The notes under the pieces are model-generated. The model searched no databases. It worked only from the letters and a program-made list of their open reading frames with translations, and had not been told where the DNA came from. DNA of 64,000 nt from Pseudoneobacillus sp052180215. GTDB taxonomy: Bacteria > Bacillota > Bacilli > Bacillales > Cytobacillaceae. This document shows, piece by piece, positions 43,642 to 52,328 of the stretch (positions within the stretch are counted from its first letter, which is position 1; each line of letters begins with the position of its first letter). The stretch is taken from positions 1,770,001-1,834,000 of the forward strand of contig NZ_CP197471.1 in the NCBI RefSeq assembly GCF_052180215.1. Reading direction: 5' to 3'. Position numbers and translations under genes: made by a program.

Positions 43642-45123
43642 ATGGGAATCCGCACTGGAGCTCAATACATTCAAGGATTAAAATCACGACAGCCAGAAAT
43701 CTGGTTATCTGGTAGAAAAGTAACAAACGTTTATGAAGAAGCTGTTTTTCAACAGCCGATTCATGAAATTGCCAAGCTGTACGATATGCAGCATGACCCG
43801 GAATTCCAAGAAAAAATCACTCATATATGTGAAGAAACGGGAGAAAGAGTGAATAACTCATTTCTAGTTCCGAAAAGCTATGAAGATTTAAAAAAGCGCC
43901 GTGCTGTTTTCGAAGCTTTCGCTAAAGCCACTTTTGGATTAATGGGCAGAACACCTGATTTTTTAAATGTGGTGGTCACCTCAATGTACTATAACGCCTG
44001 GTTTTTCGAAAAATATAATAAAAACTGGGCAGATAATATCCGCAATTATTACAAATACCTCCGTGACAATGATTTATTTTTAACACATGCCATTATTAAC
44101 CCGCAAAATGACCGTAGTAAATCCTCACATGAACAGAATGATATGTATACACATTTAGGAGCTGTAAAGGAAACACCCGATGGACTAGTAGTAAGAGGAG
44201 CCAAGATGCTCGCGACTCTTGCTCCAATCACAGATGAAGTTATCATTTATTCATTCCCTGGTTTTGCTCCAGGTGACGAAAAATATGCTCTTGCGTTTGC
44301 GTTACCACTTGATACTCCGGGACTTCGAATTATTTGTCGTGAACCGATGCAGGATGGAACAAGACCATTATTCGATCATCCTCTTGCATCAAGATTTGAG
44401 GAAATGGATGCTTTACTTGTTTTTGATGATGTAGTGGTTCCATGGGATCGCGTATTTTTATATAACAATGTCGAGGCAGCAAACAAGCTATATCCTATGA
44501 CAGGTGCAGGTCAACAGCCAGCACACCAATCTGGAGTACGTGGCTTAATAAAGCTACAGTTTGCGACAGAAGTAGCGATGAAATTAGCAGATACCATTGG
44601 GGTTGACGGATATCTAAATGTTCAAAATGATTTAGGGGAATTAATTCAATCGGTTGAATCCATTAGAGCATTACTGAACGTTGCAGAGTATGAATTTACC
44701 CTTACAGATCACGGTGAAGCGATGCCAGATTATGTTGCGTTAGAAACGATTCGAGGGCTGCTGCCAAAAATGTACCCAAGAGCAATTGAAGTGATGCAAA
44801 TTGTGGGAGCTGGTGGTCTTCTCATGTCTCCAACAGGTGCTGACTTCATGAACGAAGCATTAAGAGAAGAAATTGATAAGTATTATGTAGGGAGAGCTGG
44901 CGTATCTTCACAAGAAAGGGTAAGTATCTTTAAGCTTGCCTGGGATTTATGCGGAGAGGCATTTGGACAACGCCTACTGCAATACGAACGCTATTATACA
45001 GGTGATCCAATTCGCAAAAGAGCCATCTTTTTCAACAACTATAAGCGTCAAAGATCACTAGATTTAGTGGATGAAGCGTTGAAGGCAAGCGTTTTAGATG
45101 ATAATGAGGTTATTAAAAAGTAG
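43642..45123 (+). CDS. HpaB-type flavin-dependent aromatic hydroxylase; probable anthranilate 3-monooxygenase
   Basis: A 493-residue FADH2-using monooxygenase of the 4-hydroxyphenylacetate 3-hydroxylase family. Recognisable stretches are MGIRTGAQYIQGLKSRQPEIWLSGRKV, the INPQNDRSKSSHEQ region, PWDRVFLYNNVEAA, and VGAGGLLMSPTGADF. The upstream in-frame extension is dropped: AAAGGAGGGATT precedes the ATG at 43642. Family members hydroxylate 4-HPA, phenols or anthranilate. The neighbouring FMN adenylyltransferase and the 3-hydroxyanthranilate pathway match EC 1.14.14.8 (anthranilate 3-monooxygenase, FAD), whose system in Geobacillus includes a flavin-supplying enzyme. The reductase partner is not in this window. 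Confidence 0.8.
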   Translation: MGIRTGAQYIQGLKSRQPEIWLSGRKVTNVYEEAVFQQPIHEIAKLYDMQHDPEFQEKITHICEETGERVNNSFLVPKSYEDLKKRRAVFEAFAKATFGLMGRTPDFLNVVVTSMYYNAWFFEKYNKNWADNIRNYYKYLRDNDLFLTHAIINPQNDRSKSSHEQNDMYTHLGAVKETPDGLVVRGAKMLATLAPITDEVIIYSFPGFAPGDEKYALAFALPLDTPGLRIICREPMQDGTRPLFDHPLASRFEEMDALLVFDDVVVPWDRVFLYNNVEAANKLYPMTGAGQQPAHQSGVRGLIKLQFATEVAMKLADTIGVDGYLNVQNDLGELIQSVESIRALLNVAEYEFTLTDHGEAMPDYVALETIRGLLPKMYPRAIEVMQIVGAGGLLMSPTGADFMNEALREEIDKYYVGRAGVSSQERVSIFKLAWDLCGEAFGQRLLQYERYYTGDPIRKRAIFFNNYKRQRSLDLVDEALKASVLDDNEVIKK

Positions 45124-45151
45124 GTTGTCATTCTCGGGAGGAGTAGGACAA

Positions 45152-45700
45152 ATGGAAACACATTATAACACTTCTCTTACATTGCCTAGCTCGATTGTTG
45201 CTATTGGAGCCTTTGATGGTGTGCATCGAGGGCACCAAACAGTTATAAAGCAAGCAGTACAAAGAAGTAAGCAACTAAAGGTACCAAGTCTGATCTATAC
45301 ATTTGATCCTCCACCTCGCGTTTATTTCCAAGGAGTAAGGGTTTTGACTCCTCTTTTTGAAAAATTAGCCAGGCTAGAATCGTTAGGTGTCGATCATGTA
45401 TTTGTTACTTCTTTTGATCAAACCTACGCTAAACGAAGTGCATATGAATTCATAGAGAGCCTGTCAAAACTGAATCCTTTAGAAATAAATGTAGGAGAGG
45501 ATTTCCGTTTTGGTTTTAACCGCGAGGGAGATCTAAATCTACTAAAACAGTATTTTAAGGTGAAGGTGAGTAAACCTGTTTGTTGTCCAAATGGTAAAAC
45601 GATTTCTTCTACTAGAATTCGTCAATTGATATCCCAAGGAGACCGTCATCTATCCAATTTATTACTTGGATGGCCGTCAAATGAAAATCGGCTTGTATAG
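45152..45700 (+). CDS. Stand-alone FMN adenylyltransferase (FAD synthetase domain)
   Basis: A 182-residue protein equal to the N-terminal half of RibF. SIVAIGAFDGVHRGHQTVI is the nucleotidyltransferase signature (G-x-F-D-G-x-H-x-G-H), and KTISSTRIRQLISQG is the second motif (I-S-S-T-R-I-R). The riboflavin kinase domain of ordinary RibF is absent, so it should make FAD from FMN and ATP only. GGGAGGAG precedes the ATG at 45152. Placed 28 bases after the FAD-dependent monooxygenase stop, it probably supplies extra FAD. It is most likely a dedicated paralog of a housekeeping ribF elsewhere. Confidence 0.88.
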   Translation: METHYNTSLTLPSSIVAIGAFDGVHRGHQTVIKQAVQRSKQLKVPSLIYTFDPPPRVYFQGVRVLTPLFEKLARLESLGVDHVFVTSFDQTYAKRSAYEFIESLSKLNPLEINVGEDFRFGFNREGDLNLLKQYFKVKVSKPVCCPNGKTISSTRIRQLISQGDRHLSNLLLGWPSNENRLV

Positions 45701-45758
45701 GTAAATCATTTTTTTAAAAAATACTAGATTAATGGAATAGGAAGGGAGACGATTTTTT

Positions 45759-46298
45759 ATGGCTACAAAATTTTTACCTATTAATCTTATGAAATTTATT
45801 GAGGAAAACAAAGATCAGTTAAAGCCGCCTGTAAATAATAAAGTCATTTGGAAGGATGCGGAATTAATGGTCATGCTCTTAGGTGGACCGAATAAAAGAC
45901 GTGATTTCCATGTGGATCCATCTGAAGAGATTTTTTATCAAATAAAAGGAAGCTGTTATGTAGAAGTCATTAACGATGAAGGAAAGCGAGAAGTGGTTGA
46001 AGTAAAAGAGGGGGAAATGTTCCACCTGCCTGCTAATGTTCCGCATTCCCCGCATCGTGTAGCTGATACGATTGGATTAGTTATTGAACGTAACCGTGCG
46101 CAAGGTGAACTGGAGGACTTTGTTTGGTTCTGTGATGAATGTGATCACCAAATGCATCGCGTCACCATTCAACTGACCAATATTGAAGTACAAGTCAAAG
46201 AAGCAATCGCTGGCTTTAATGGAAATGAAGAATTAAGAAAATGTAAAAATTGCGGTCATATGATGCCACCAGAAGCGAGTGAATGGAAATGCGAGTAG
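45759..46298 (+). CDS. nbaC: 3-hydroxyanthranilate 3,4-dioxygenase
   Basis: A 179-residue cupin dioxygenase that opens 3-hydroxyanthranilate to 2-amino-3-carboxymuconate semialdehyde. Metal ligands lie in RRDFHVDPSEEIFYQIKG (His, Glu) and LPANVPHSPHRV (His). The C-terminus carries two CxxC pairs (FCDECDH and KCKNCGHM) for a second, rubredoxin-like iron, as in bacterial NbaC. GGAAGGGAGA precedes the ATG. Its stop overlaps the ACMSD start by 16 bases, so the two are coupled. Confidence 0.93.
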   Translation: MATKFLPINLMKFIEENKDQLKPPVNNKVIWKDAELMVMLLGGPNKRRDFHVDPSEEIFYQIKGSCYVEVINDEGKREVVEVKEGEMFHLPANVPHSPHRVADTIGLVIERNRAQGELEDFVWFCDECDHQMHRVTIQLTNIEVQVKEAIAGFNGNEELRKCKNCGHMMPPEASEWKCE

Positions 46299-47299
46299 AT
46301 TTTCATACTCACATCATTCCTGAAAACTTTACAGAACTAACAAAGCACTTGACAGGGGAAAAGTGGCCGACTTTAGAACGGACATGTGCGTGTGGAGCGA
46401 ATATTATGGTTGCTGGAAAAGTGTTCCGTGAAGTAACCGATCAAGTTTGGAGTCCAGAAAAGCGAATAAATGATATGGAAAGAGAAATGGTCGATATCCA
46501 AGTGTTGTCTCCTATTCCTGTTACTTTCTCGTACTGGGCTCCAGCCGCTGAAGCGGAAATGCTTGCCCGTATTCAAAATGATTTCATAGCAGAGGTCTGT
46601 GCCGAGTATCCTAGCAAATTTATTGGTCTAGGTACTGTTCCTATGCAGGATGTAGAGGTTGCCATCCGTGAAATGGATCGCTGTATTCATGAATTGGGGT
46701 TAAAGGGAATTGAAATTGGTACAAATGTAAATGGAAAGAATCTTGATGATCCTTCCTTTATTGCTTTTTTTGAAATGGCAGAGAAGTGGAATGTTCCATT
46801 ATTTATCCATCCGTGGGAAACCCTTGGAAAGGAACGCATGCCTCGCCATAACTTAATGTACACAGTGGGAATGCCAAGTGAAACTGCTCTAGCAGGTGCA
46901 AGTCTAATCTTGGGCGGAGTAATGGATAAATTTCCAAATTTAAAGATTTGTTTTGCTCATGGTGGAGGTTCCTTACCATACTTACTACCACGTCTCGACC
47001 AAGGGTGGAAGGTATGGCCGCATTTACGATTACTCGATAAGCCACCAAGCTTTTATGCTAAAAAGTTTTATTTTGACTCACTTGTCAATGATCCGATTAA
47101 TTTAAACTATTTAATCCAAAATTTTGGTCATGAAAAAATAATTATGGGCTCGGATTATCCTTTCTTGCTAAGAGAGGTACATCCCGGTAAGGTCATTGAT
47201 GAAACGCTTGGACTGACAGAAGAACAAACTGATGCAATGTTTGGAAAAAATGCGCTTCGTTTTTTAAATATCCCTGTTAAGGATGGAGTGAAATTATGA
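46283..47299 (+). CDS. nbaD: 2-amino-3-carboxymuconate-6-semialdehyde decarboxylase
   Basis: A 338-residue ACMSD. It removes CO2 from the unstable ring-cleavage product to give 2-aminomuconate semialdehyde. Metal motif VDFHTHIIPENF at the start, VPLFIHPWETLG (third ligand), ICFAHGGGSLPYLL (His), and IIMGSDYPF (catalytic Asp). Starts at 46283 or 46289 are both possible; the gene overlaps nbaC. Next gene starts four bases before its stop. Confidence 0.92.
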   Translation: MEMRVDFHTHIIPENFTELTKHLTGEKWPTLERTCACGANIMVAGKVFREVTDQVWSPEKRINDMEREMVDIQVLSPIPVTFSYWAPAAEAEMLARIQNDFIAEVCAEYPSKFIGLGTVPMQDVEVAIREMDRCIHELGLKGIEIGTNVNGKNLDDPSFIAFFEMAEKWNVPLFIHPWETLGKERMPRHNLMYTVGMPSETALAGASLILGGVMDKFPNLKICFAHGGGSLPYLLPRLDQGWKVWPHLRLLDKPPSFYAKKFYFDSLVNDPINLNYLIQNFGHEKIIMGSDYPFLLREVHPGKVIDETLGLTEEQTDAMFGKNALRFLNIPVKDGVKL

Positions 47300-47757
47300 A
47301 AAATGAAACACTTACTCCTGAAGAAAGATTAGCGGAGCTAGGTATTACTTTACCATCACCGCGAGCTGCAGCTGGGAATTATGTTAGCTGTGTCCGAACT
47401 GGGAATCTTATCTTTACTGCAGGTCAGGGAACCGATGAATATCGAGGAAGATTGGGAGAAGATGTAACGATAGAAGTAGGTTATCAGGCGGCAAGACAAT
47501 GCATGGTAAATCTTCTAACAGTATTGAAACAGGAACTTGGAGAGCTAAGCAAAGTGAAGAGGGTTGTCAAAATACTTGGGTTTGTCAATAGCACCTCTGA
47601 TTTTACCGACCAGCCAAAGGTCATGAATGGTGCCTCCGATTTACTAGTTGAAGTGTTTGGTGAAAGAGGGAAACATGGCCGTTCTGCCGTTGGAATGGCT
47701 CAACTTCCAAATAATAATGCAGTGGAAGTGGAAATGATCGTAGAGGTAGAGGAGTAA
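47296..47757 (+). CDS. nbaF: 2-aminomuconate deaminase (RidA-like)
   Basis: A 153-residue RidA-superfamily protein, longer than ordinary RidA. The family motif is VRTGNLIFTAGQGTDEYRGRLGEDVT, and the C-terminus GKHGRSAVGMAQLPNNNAVEVEMIVEVEE has the conserved Arg region. In this gene order it is the deaminase converting 2-aminomuconate to 4-oxalocrotonate. It overlaps the ACMSD gene by four bases and is followed 12 bases later by the dehydrogenase. Confidence 0.88.
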   Translation: MKNETLTPEERLAELGITLPSPRAAAGNYVSCVRTGNLIFTAGQGTDEYRGRLGEDVTIEVGYQAARQCMVNLLTVLKQELGELSKVKRVVKILGFVNSTSDFTDQPKVMNGASDLLVEVFGERGKHGRSAVGMAQLPNNNAVEVEMIVEVEE

Positions 47758-47769
47758 AAGGAGGATCCT

Positions 47770-49227
47770 ATGAAGATTCAACAACAAGTGATTAAGGATG
47801 CTAAGCTTTTTATAAATGGAGAATATAAGGATTCGATTTCGGGTGAGACCTTTGACACCGTTGATCCGGCCACAAATCAAAAGTTGGCGAGTGTAGCAAA
47901 GGCAAACGAACAGGATACGAAGCAGGCAATTGAAGTCGCACAAAAGACCTTTGAAAGCGGTATATGGAGTGAACTTCCTGTAGCTGAAAGGTCAAAAATT
48001 CTCTGCCGCATGTCTGACCTGGTCATGGAAAGAGTTGATGAACTTGCACTGGTGGAAACCCTTGATGTTGGGAAGCCAATAAAAGAAAGCCGTGGATTTG
48101 ATATTCCAAGAGCAGCGTCAAATTTACGTTTTTTTGCAGAGATGGCGAACTATATCAATCATGAACACTATGACCAGTCCAGATTCATGTCGTATTCAAA
48201 ATATGCCCCGGCAGGAGTAACGAGTTTAATCATTCCGTGGAATTTGCCATTTATGCAAATGACATGGAAGGCTTCAGCTGCACTGGCTGCTGGAAATACT
48301 GTGGTAGTAAAACCTGCTTCCTACACGCCTTTAAGTGCCGTTATGCTTGGTGAAATTGCCAATGAAGCGGGATTGCCACCAGGAGTTTTAAATATCCTAA
48401 CGGGACCAGGTGGAACCGTTGGAACAACTATGACAACACATCCACATGTTAGACGAATTTCATTCGTTGGGGAAAGTACAACCGGAAAAACGGTTATGCA
48501 AAACGCTGCTTCTCAGCTGATTCCAGTTTCCTTGGAATTAGGAGGGAAATCAGCAAATATTGTCTTTGAGGATGCGGATATTGAGGAAGCAGTAGCAGGG
48601 TCCATTGAAGCCATTTTCCGAAATCAAGGAGAAATTTGTTTAGCAGGATCGAGATTACTCGTTCAAGAAAGCATTTATGATCTCTTTTTAGATGAGTTCG
48701 TGAATGCTGTGAAAAAGATTAAAGTGGGCGATCCGTTAAATGAAGAAACGGATATGGGAGCTTTAGTTTCGAAAAGCCATCTAGAAACCGTTGAAAAATA
48801 TGTTCAAATCGGTCTGGAAGAAGGAGCAAAGCTTGCGATTGGTGGAAAAAGAATTGTCGGTTTAGAAGAGGGTAACTTCTTTGAACCAACCGTGTTATAT
48901 GATGTCGATAACAAAATGAGGGTAGCGCAAGAGGAGATATTCGGTCCAGTGTTAACCGTCATTCCGTTTAAGACGGAAGAGGATGCCATTCGAATTGCCA
49001 ATGATTCTATTTATGGTCTTGCAGGCGTGGTTTGGACAAATGACTTACGCCGTGCCCATCGTGTCGCAGCAAAGGTAAATGCAGGACTTTTATGGATTAA
49101 TTGCTGGTATTACCGGGATTTAAGAACGCCTTTTGGAGGTTCAAAAGCTAGTGGAATTGGCCGTGAAGGTGGCCGTCATAGCTTTGAATTTTACACAGAG
49201 GCGAAAACCATAACGATGAAACTATAA
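47770..49227 (+). CDS. nbaE: 2-aminomuconate 6-semialdehyde dehydrogenase
   Basis: A 485-residue NAD-dependent aldehyde dehydrogenase. Catalytic Asn in IIPWNLPFMQM, Glu in VSLELGGKSANIVFED, and Cys in FRNQGEICLAGSRLLVQ. The closing GGSKASGIGREGGRHSFEFYTEAKTI is typical of the hydroxymuconic/aminomuconic semialdehyde dehydrogenases. The operon fixes the substrate as the ACMSD product. AAGGAGGATCC precedes the ATG. Confidence 0.9.
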   Translation: MKIQQQVIKDAKLFINGEYKDSISGETFDTVDPATNQKLASVAKANEQDTKQAIEVAQKTFESGIWSELPVAERSKILCRMSDLVMERVDELALVETLDVGKPIKESRGFDIPRAASNLRFFAEMANYINHEHYDQSRFMSYSKYAPAGVTSLIIPWNLPFMQMTWKASAALAAGNTVVVKPASYTPLSAVMLGEIANEAGLPPGVLNILTGPGGTVGTTMTTHPHVRRISFVGESTTGKTVMQNAASQLIPVSLELGGKSANIVFEDADIEEAVAGSIEAIFRNQGEICLAGSRLLVQESIYDLFLDEFVNAVKKIKVGDPLNEETDMGALVSKSHLETVEKYVQIGLEEGAKLAIGGKRIVGLEEGNFFEPTVLYDVDNKMRVAQEEIFGPVLTVIPFKTEEDAIRIANDSIYGLAGVVWTNDLRRAHRVAAKVNAGLLWINCWYYRDLRTPFGGSKASGIGREGGRHSFEFYTEAKTITMKL

Positions 49228-49599
49228 AACAAATAGAGAGTGCGCTGTCACTCTTTATTTGTTTGGATGTTTTAAATCTCGTTGTTGTAATGGCATCATA
49301 TATGGCTAAAATGGCGGCTAAGCAGCGGTTTTAAATAAGCTTTGCAAATTTATAGGACACACGTTCCGTTATTTTAAGAAAATGTTCATTTTTTGAGGAT
49401 TATCGGACTATGGTTCCGTTATTGCACCTATAGTATGTCATTTTCCACTGATAAATAGGATATAACGGTTTCTGTGTCCTATAAACTTAGAAAAACGGGT
49501 ATTTTGCTAAGATAGCGGAACCTGTGTCCGATAAACAACTATAATATCAACACTACGCTTTATCACAGCCATTTGTTTAAAAAGAGAGGAAGTGAAAGT
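49228..49599. repeat. Dispersed TATCGGAC repeats, array 2, in the gap before the hydratase gene
   Basis: Units occur at about 49352 (TATAGGACACACGTTCCGTTAT), 49400 (TATCGGACTATGGTTCCGTTAT), and reverse copies at about 49462 (ATAACGGTTTCTGTGTCC) and 49512 (ATAGCGGAACCTGTGTCCG). They match array 1 at 34910-35145 with alternating direction. It separates the first five degradation genes from the rest. A weak hairpin near the dehydrogenase stop is not a clear terminator. Nothing else was found. Confidence 0.75.
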
Positions 49600-50379
49600 A
49601 TGAGTTTACTAGTCAAAGATATAGCCAGTGTTCTGCTTGAAGCGGAAAAAAGCAAACAGGCAATCTCTCCACTTACTCAACAATATTCAGATTTAAATGT
49701 AGAGGATGCCTACCAAATTCAACTAGAAGTGATAAAGAAAAAACTCTCGGAAGGGCGTACCATCATTGGAAAAAAAGTAGGATTAACGAGTACAGCGATG
49801 CAAAAAATGCTTGGGGTCGATGAGCCTGATTATGGACATTTACTCGATGATATGCGAGTTGAAGATGGTGGAAGGGTAAAAGTGTCGGATATGCTTAGCC
49901 CTAAGGTGGAGGCAGAAATTGGTTTTATTCTAAAGGAAGATCTGAAAGGTCCTAAGGTAACTTTTTTGGATGTCTTAATGGCAACGGAATATATTGTGCC
50001 AACCCTAGAAATTATCGATAGTAGAATTGCAGATTGGAAGATCGGATTAGTCGATACGGTAGCAGATAATGGTTCATCTGCAAAGGTTGTGGTCGGTACA
50101 AAACTTACAAAAATAGACGGATTGGATCTTCGTAGTTTAGGGATGGTTTTATACAACAATGGAGAGTTAATCTCAACAGGGGCTGGCGCCGCAGCACTTG
50201 GGCATCCAGCACATGCAATCGCTTGGTTAGCGAATAAATTGAATGAGTTTGATATGACGCTAAAAGCGGGAGAACTGATTCTTCCTGGAGCACTACATGC
50301 TGCAGTTACGGTGAAAGAAGGAGATAGTTTTTCTGCCCATTTTGGTCCGTTAGGGTCTGTTTCGGTGAAATTTGAGTAA
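49600..50379 (+). CDS. nbaH: 2-oxopent-4-enoate (2-hydroxypenta-2,4-dienoate) hydratase
   Basis: A 259-residue hydratase/decarboxylase-family protein. IIGKKVGLTSTAMQKMLGVDEPDYGHLLDDM and IIDSRIADWKIGLVDTVADNGSS match the hydratase (XylJ/DmpE) branch (G-K-K, D-S-R-I-x-D-W-K) rather than the decarboxylase branch. It adds water to give 4-hydroxy-2-oxovalerate. AGAGGAAGTG precedes the ATG at 49600; the upstream start at 49573 is not needed. The next gene begins 13 bases after its stop. Confidence 0.85.
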   Translation: MSLLVKDIASVLLEAEKSKQAISPLTQQYSDLNVEDAYQIQLEVIKKKLSEGRTIIGKKVGLTSTAMQKMLGVDEPDYGHLLDDMRVEDGGRVKVSDMLSPKVEAEIGFILKEDLKGPKVTFLDVLMATEYIVPTLEIIDSRIADWKIGLVDTVADNGSSAKVVVGTKLTKIDGLDLRSLGMVLYNNGELISTGAGAAALGHPAHAIAWLANKLNEFDMTLKAGELILPGALHAAVTVKEGDSFSAHFGPLGSVSVKFE

Positions 50380-50392
50380 AGAGGTGAATAGC

Positions 50393-51283
50393 TTGAATAA
50401 AATGAAAGCAGCTATTATTGGCTCTGGAAATATTGGTACAGACCTTATGTATAAACTTGAAAGAAGCGAAATCATCGAATTAACAGCGATGATTGGAATT
50501 GATCCAGAATCTGATGGATTAAAACGAGCCCATGAAAAAGGGTATCATGTGTTTTCAAATGGAATTCAAGCGTTACAGGAAAATCCTGAAATAGCGGATA
50601 TTGTGTTTGATGCCACCTCCGCCAAAACGCATATTAGACATGCCAAGATTTTAAAAGAGCTAGGAAAACTGGCGATTGATTTAACACCTGCAGCAGTTGG
50701 CCCATTTTTCTGCCCAGCAGTTGACCTTTCATCCAATGAAGAGCATTCCAATGTAAACCTCATTACATGTGGGGGACAGGCAACGATTCCGATTGTTCAT
50801 GCGGTAAATCGCGTGGCAGATGTTACATATGCAGAAATTGTTGCAACCATTTCTAGTAAGAGTGCAGGTCCTGGAACAAGAGCAAACATAGATGAATTTA
50901 CCATTACAACGAAACGGGGAATTGAAGAAGTTGGTGGTGCTGACAGAGGTAAAGCCATCATTATCCTTAACCCTGCTGATCCACCTATATTAATGAGAGA
51001 TACCGTTTATTGTGAAGTGAAAAATATGGATGAAGATGCTGTTAGGAACTCCATTTATGAGATGGTTCATACCGTAAAGCAATATGTACCGGGATATCGC
51101 CTAAAACAAGAACCATTATTTGATGAAAACCGTGTAACGGTTTTTCTTGAAGTAGAGGGTGCAGGAGATTATTTTCCCATTTACGCAGGCAATTTAGACA
51201 TTATGACTGCTGCAGCAACTCGTGTGGCTGAGGATTTTGCCCGTCAGATGCAGACCTTGAACAATGTAAATCAAGTTAGATAG
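50393..51283 (+). CDS. nbaJ: Acetaldehyde dehydrogenase (acylating)
   Basis: A 296-residue NAD/CoA-dependent enzyme that converts acetaldehyde from the aldolase to acetyl-CoA. KAAIIGSGNIGTDLMYKLERS is the Rossmann motif, NLITCGGQATIPIVHAV carries the catalytic Cys, and ANIDEFTITTKRGIEEVGGADRGKAIIILNPADPP is family typical. AAAGAGGTGA six bases before a TTG (50393) decides the start; an ATG lies at 50402. It should act in a complex with the aldolase that follows. Confidence 0.92.
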   Translation: MNKMKAAIIGSGNIGTDLMYKLERSEIIELTAMIGIDPESDGLKRAHEKGYHVFSNGIQALQENPEIADIVFDATSAKTHIRHAKILKELGKLAIDLTPAAVGPFFCPAVDLSSNEEHSNVNLITCGGQATIPIVHAVNRVADVTYAEIVATISSKSAGPGTRANIDEFTITTKRGIEEVGGADRGKAIIILNPADPPILMRDTVYCEVKNMDEDAVRNSIYEMVHTVKQYVPGYRLKQEPLFDENRVTVFLEVEGAGDYFPIYAGNLDIMTAAATRVAEDFARQMQTLNNVNQVR

Positions 51284-51300
51284 AAAGCAAGGTGATAACG

Positions 51301-52326
51301 ATGATTAGAAAAAGTGATAGTCCTATAAAGATGACTGAAGTTTGCCTCCGAGATGGAAGTCATGTGATGGCACATCAATATACAGAAAGCCAAGTAAGGG
51401 AAATCGCTAGAGCATTAGACCAAGCAGGAATGCACTATATTGAAGTCAGTCATGGTGATGGATTGGGCGGGTCAACGCTTCAATATGGCAAATCTTTAGT
51501 GGATGAAATGAAGTTGATTGAGGCAGCGGTTGAGGAATGTAAGCAAGCAACAGTCGCTGTTTTGCTTCTACCTGGAATCGGAACGGTTCATGAATTAAAA
51601 CAAGCCTATCAATTGGGAGCAGGATTGGTTCGAATTGCTACGCATGTAACAGAAGCAGATGTATCAGCACAGCATATAAGTGTGGCTCGAGAGCTGGGGA
51701 TGGAAACATTAGGTTTTCTTATGATGGCCCATATGGTTCCAACTGAAAAGTTAGTTGAGCAGGCAAAGTTAATGGAAAGCTATGGGGCTCAGGCTGTTTA
51801 TGTCACTGATTCAGCTGGGGCACTTTTACAGCATGAGGTACGTGAAAAAATTTCAGCGTTACGAAACGCGTTAACTATTGAAGTTGGCTTCCATGCTCAT
51901 AATAATCTGTCCTTGGCAGTTGCTAATACACTTGTAGCCATTGAAGAAGGGGCCACTCGAATTGATGGCAGTGTTCGTTGTTTAGGAGCAGGTGCCGGTA
52001 ATGCTCAAACCGAGGTTTTACTTTCCGTATTAGACAGAATGGGAATGAACTTAGGGATTGATATCTACAAAATGATGGATCTGGCCGAAAACATTGTCGG
52101 TCCCATGCTTCCGCGTGCGCAAGAAATCAATAAAGGAAGTCTCGTTTTAGGTTATGCAGGTGTGTACTCAAGCTTTTTACTTCATGCAGAACGAGCTGGG
52201 AAACGCTTTGGTTTAGACCCTAGAGATATTTTAATAGAGCTTGGCAAAAGAAAGGTCGTAGGCGGTCAAGAAGACATGATTCTAGAAGTGGCGTCAGAGT
52301 TAGCCAGAAGAAATGTGGAGGTGTAA
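51301..52326 (+). CDS. nbaI: 4-hydroxy-2-oxovalerate aldolase
   Basis: A 341-residue HMGL-like TIM-barrel aldolase that cleaves 4-hydroxy-2-oxovalerate into pyruvate and acetaldehyde. Markers are EVCLRDGSHVMAHQY (metal Asp), EVSHGDGLGG, and the metal motif EVGFHAHNNLSLAVANT. It pairs with the upstream dehydrogenase by channeling. AAGGTGAT precedes the ATG at 51301. Confidence 0.94.
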   Translation: MIRKSDSPIKMTEVCLRDGSHVMAHQYTESQVREIARALDQAGMHYIEVSHGDGLGGSTLQYGKSLVDEMKLIEAAVEECKQATVAVLLLPGIGTVHELKQAYQLGAGLVRIATHVTEADVSAQHISVARELGMETLGFLMMAHMVPTEKLVEQAKLMESYGAQAVYVTDSAGALLQHEVREKISALRNALTIEVGFHAHNNLSLAVANTLVAIEEGATRIDGSVRCLGAGAGNAQTEVLLSVLDRMGMNLGIDIYKMMDLAENIVGPMLPRAQEINKGSLVLGYAGVYSSFLLHAERAGKRFGLDPRDILIELGKRKVVGGQEDMILEVASELARRNVEV

Positions 52327-52328
52327 AA

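Noticed and set aside
43642..45123. 4-hydroxyphenylacetate 3-hydroxylase as the specific substrate call
   Set aside because: No homoprotocatechuate genes are nearby; the neighbours form a 3-hydroxyanthranilate pathway instead.
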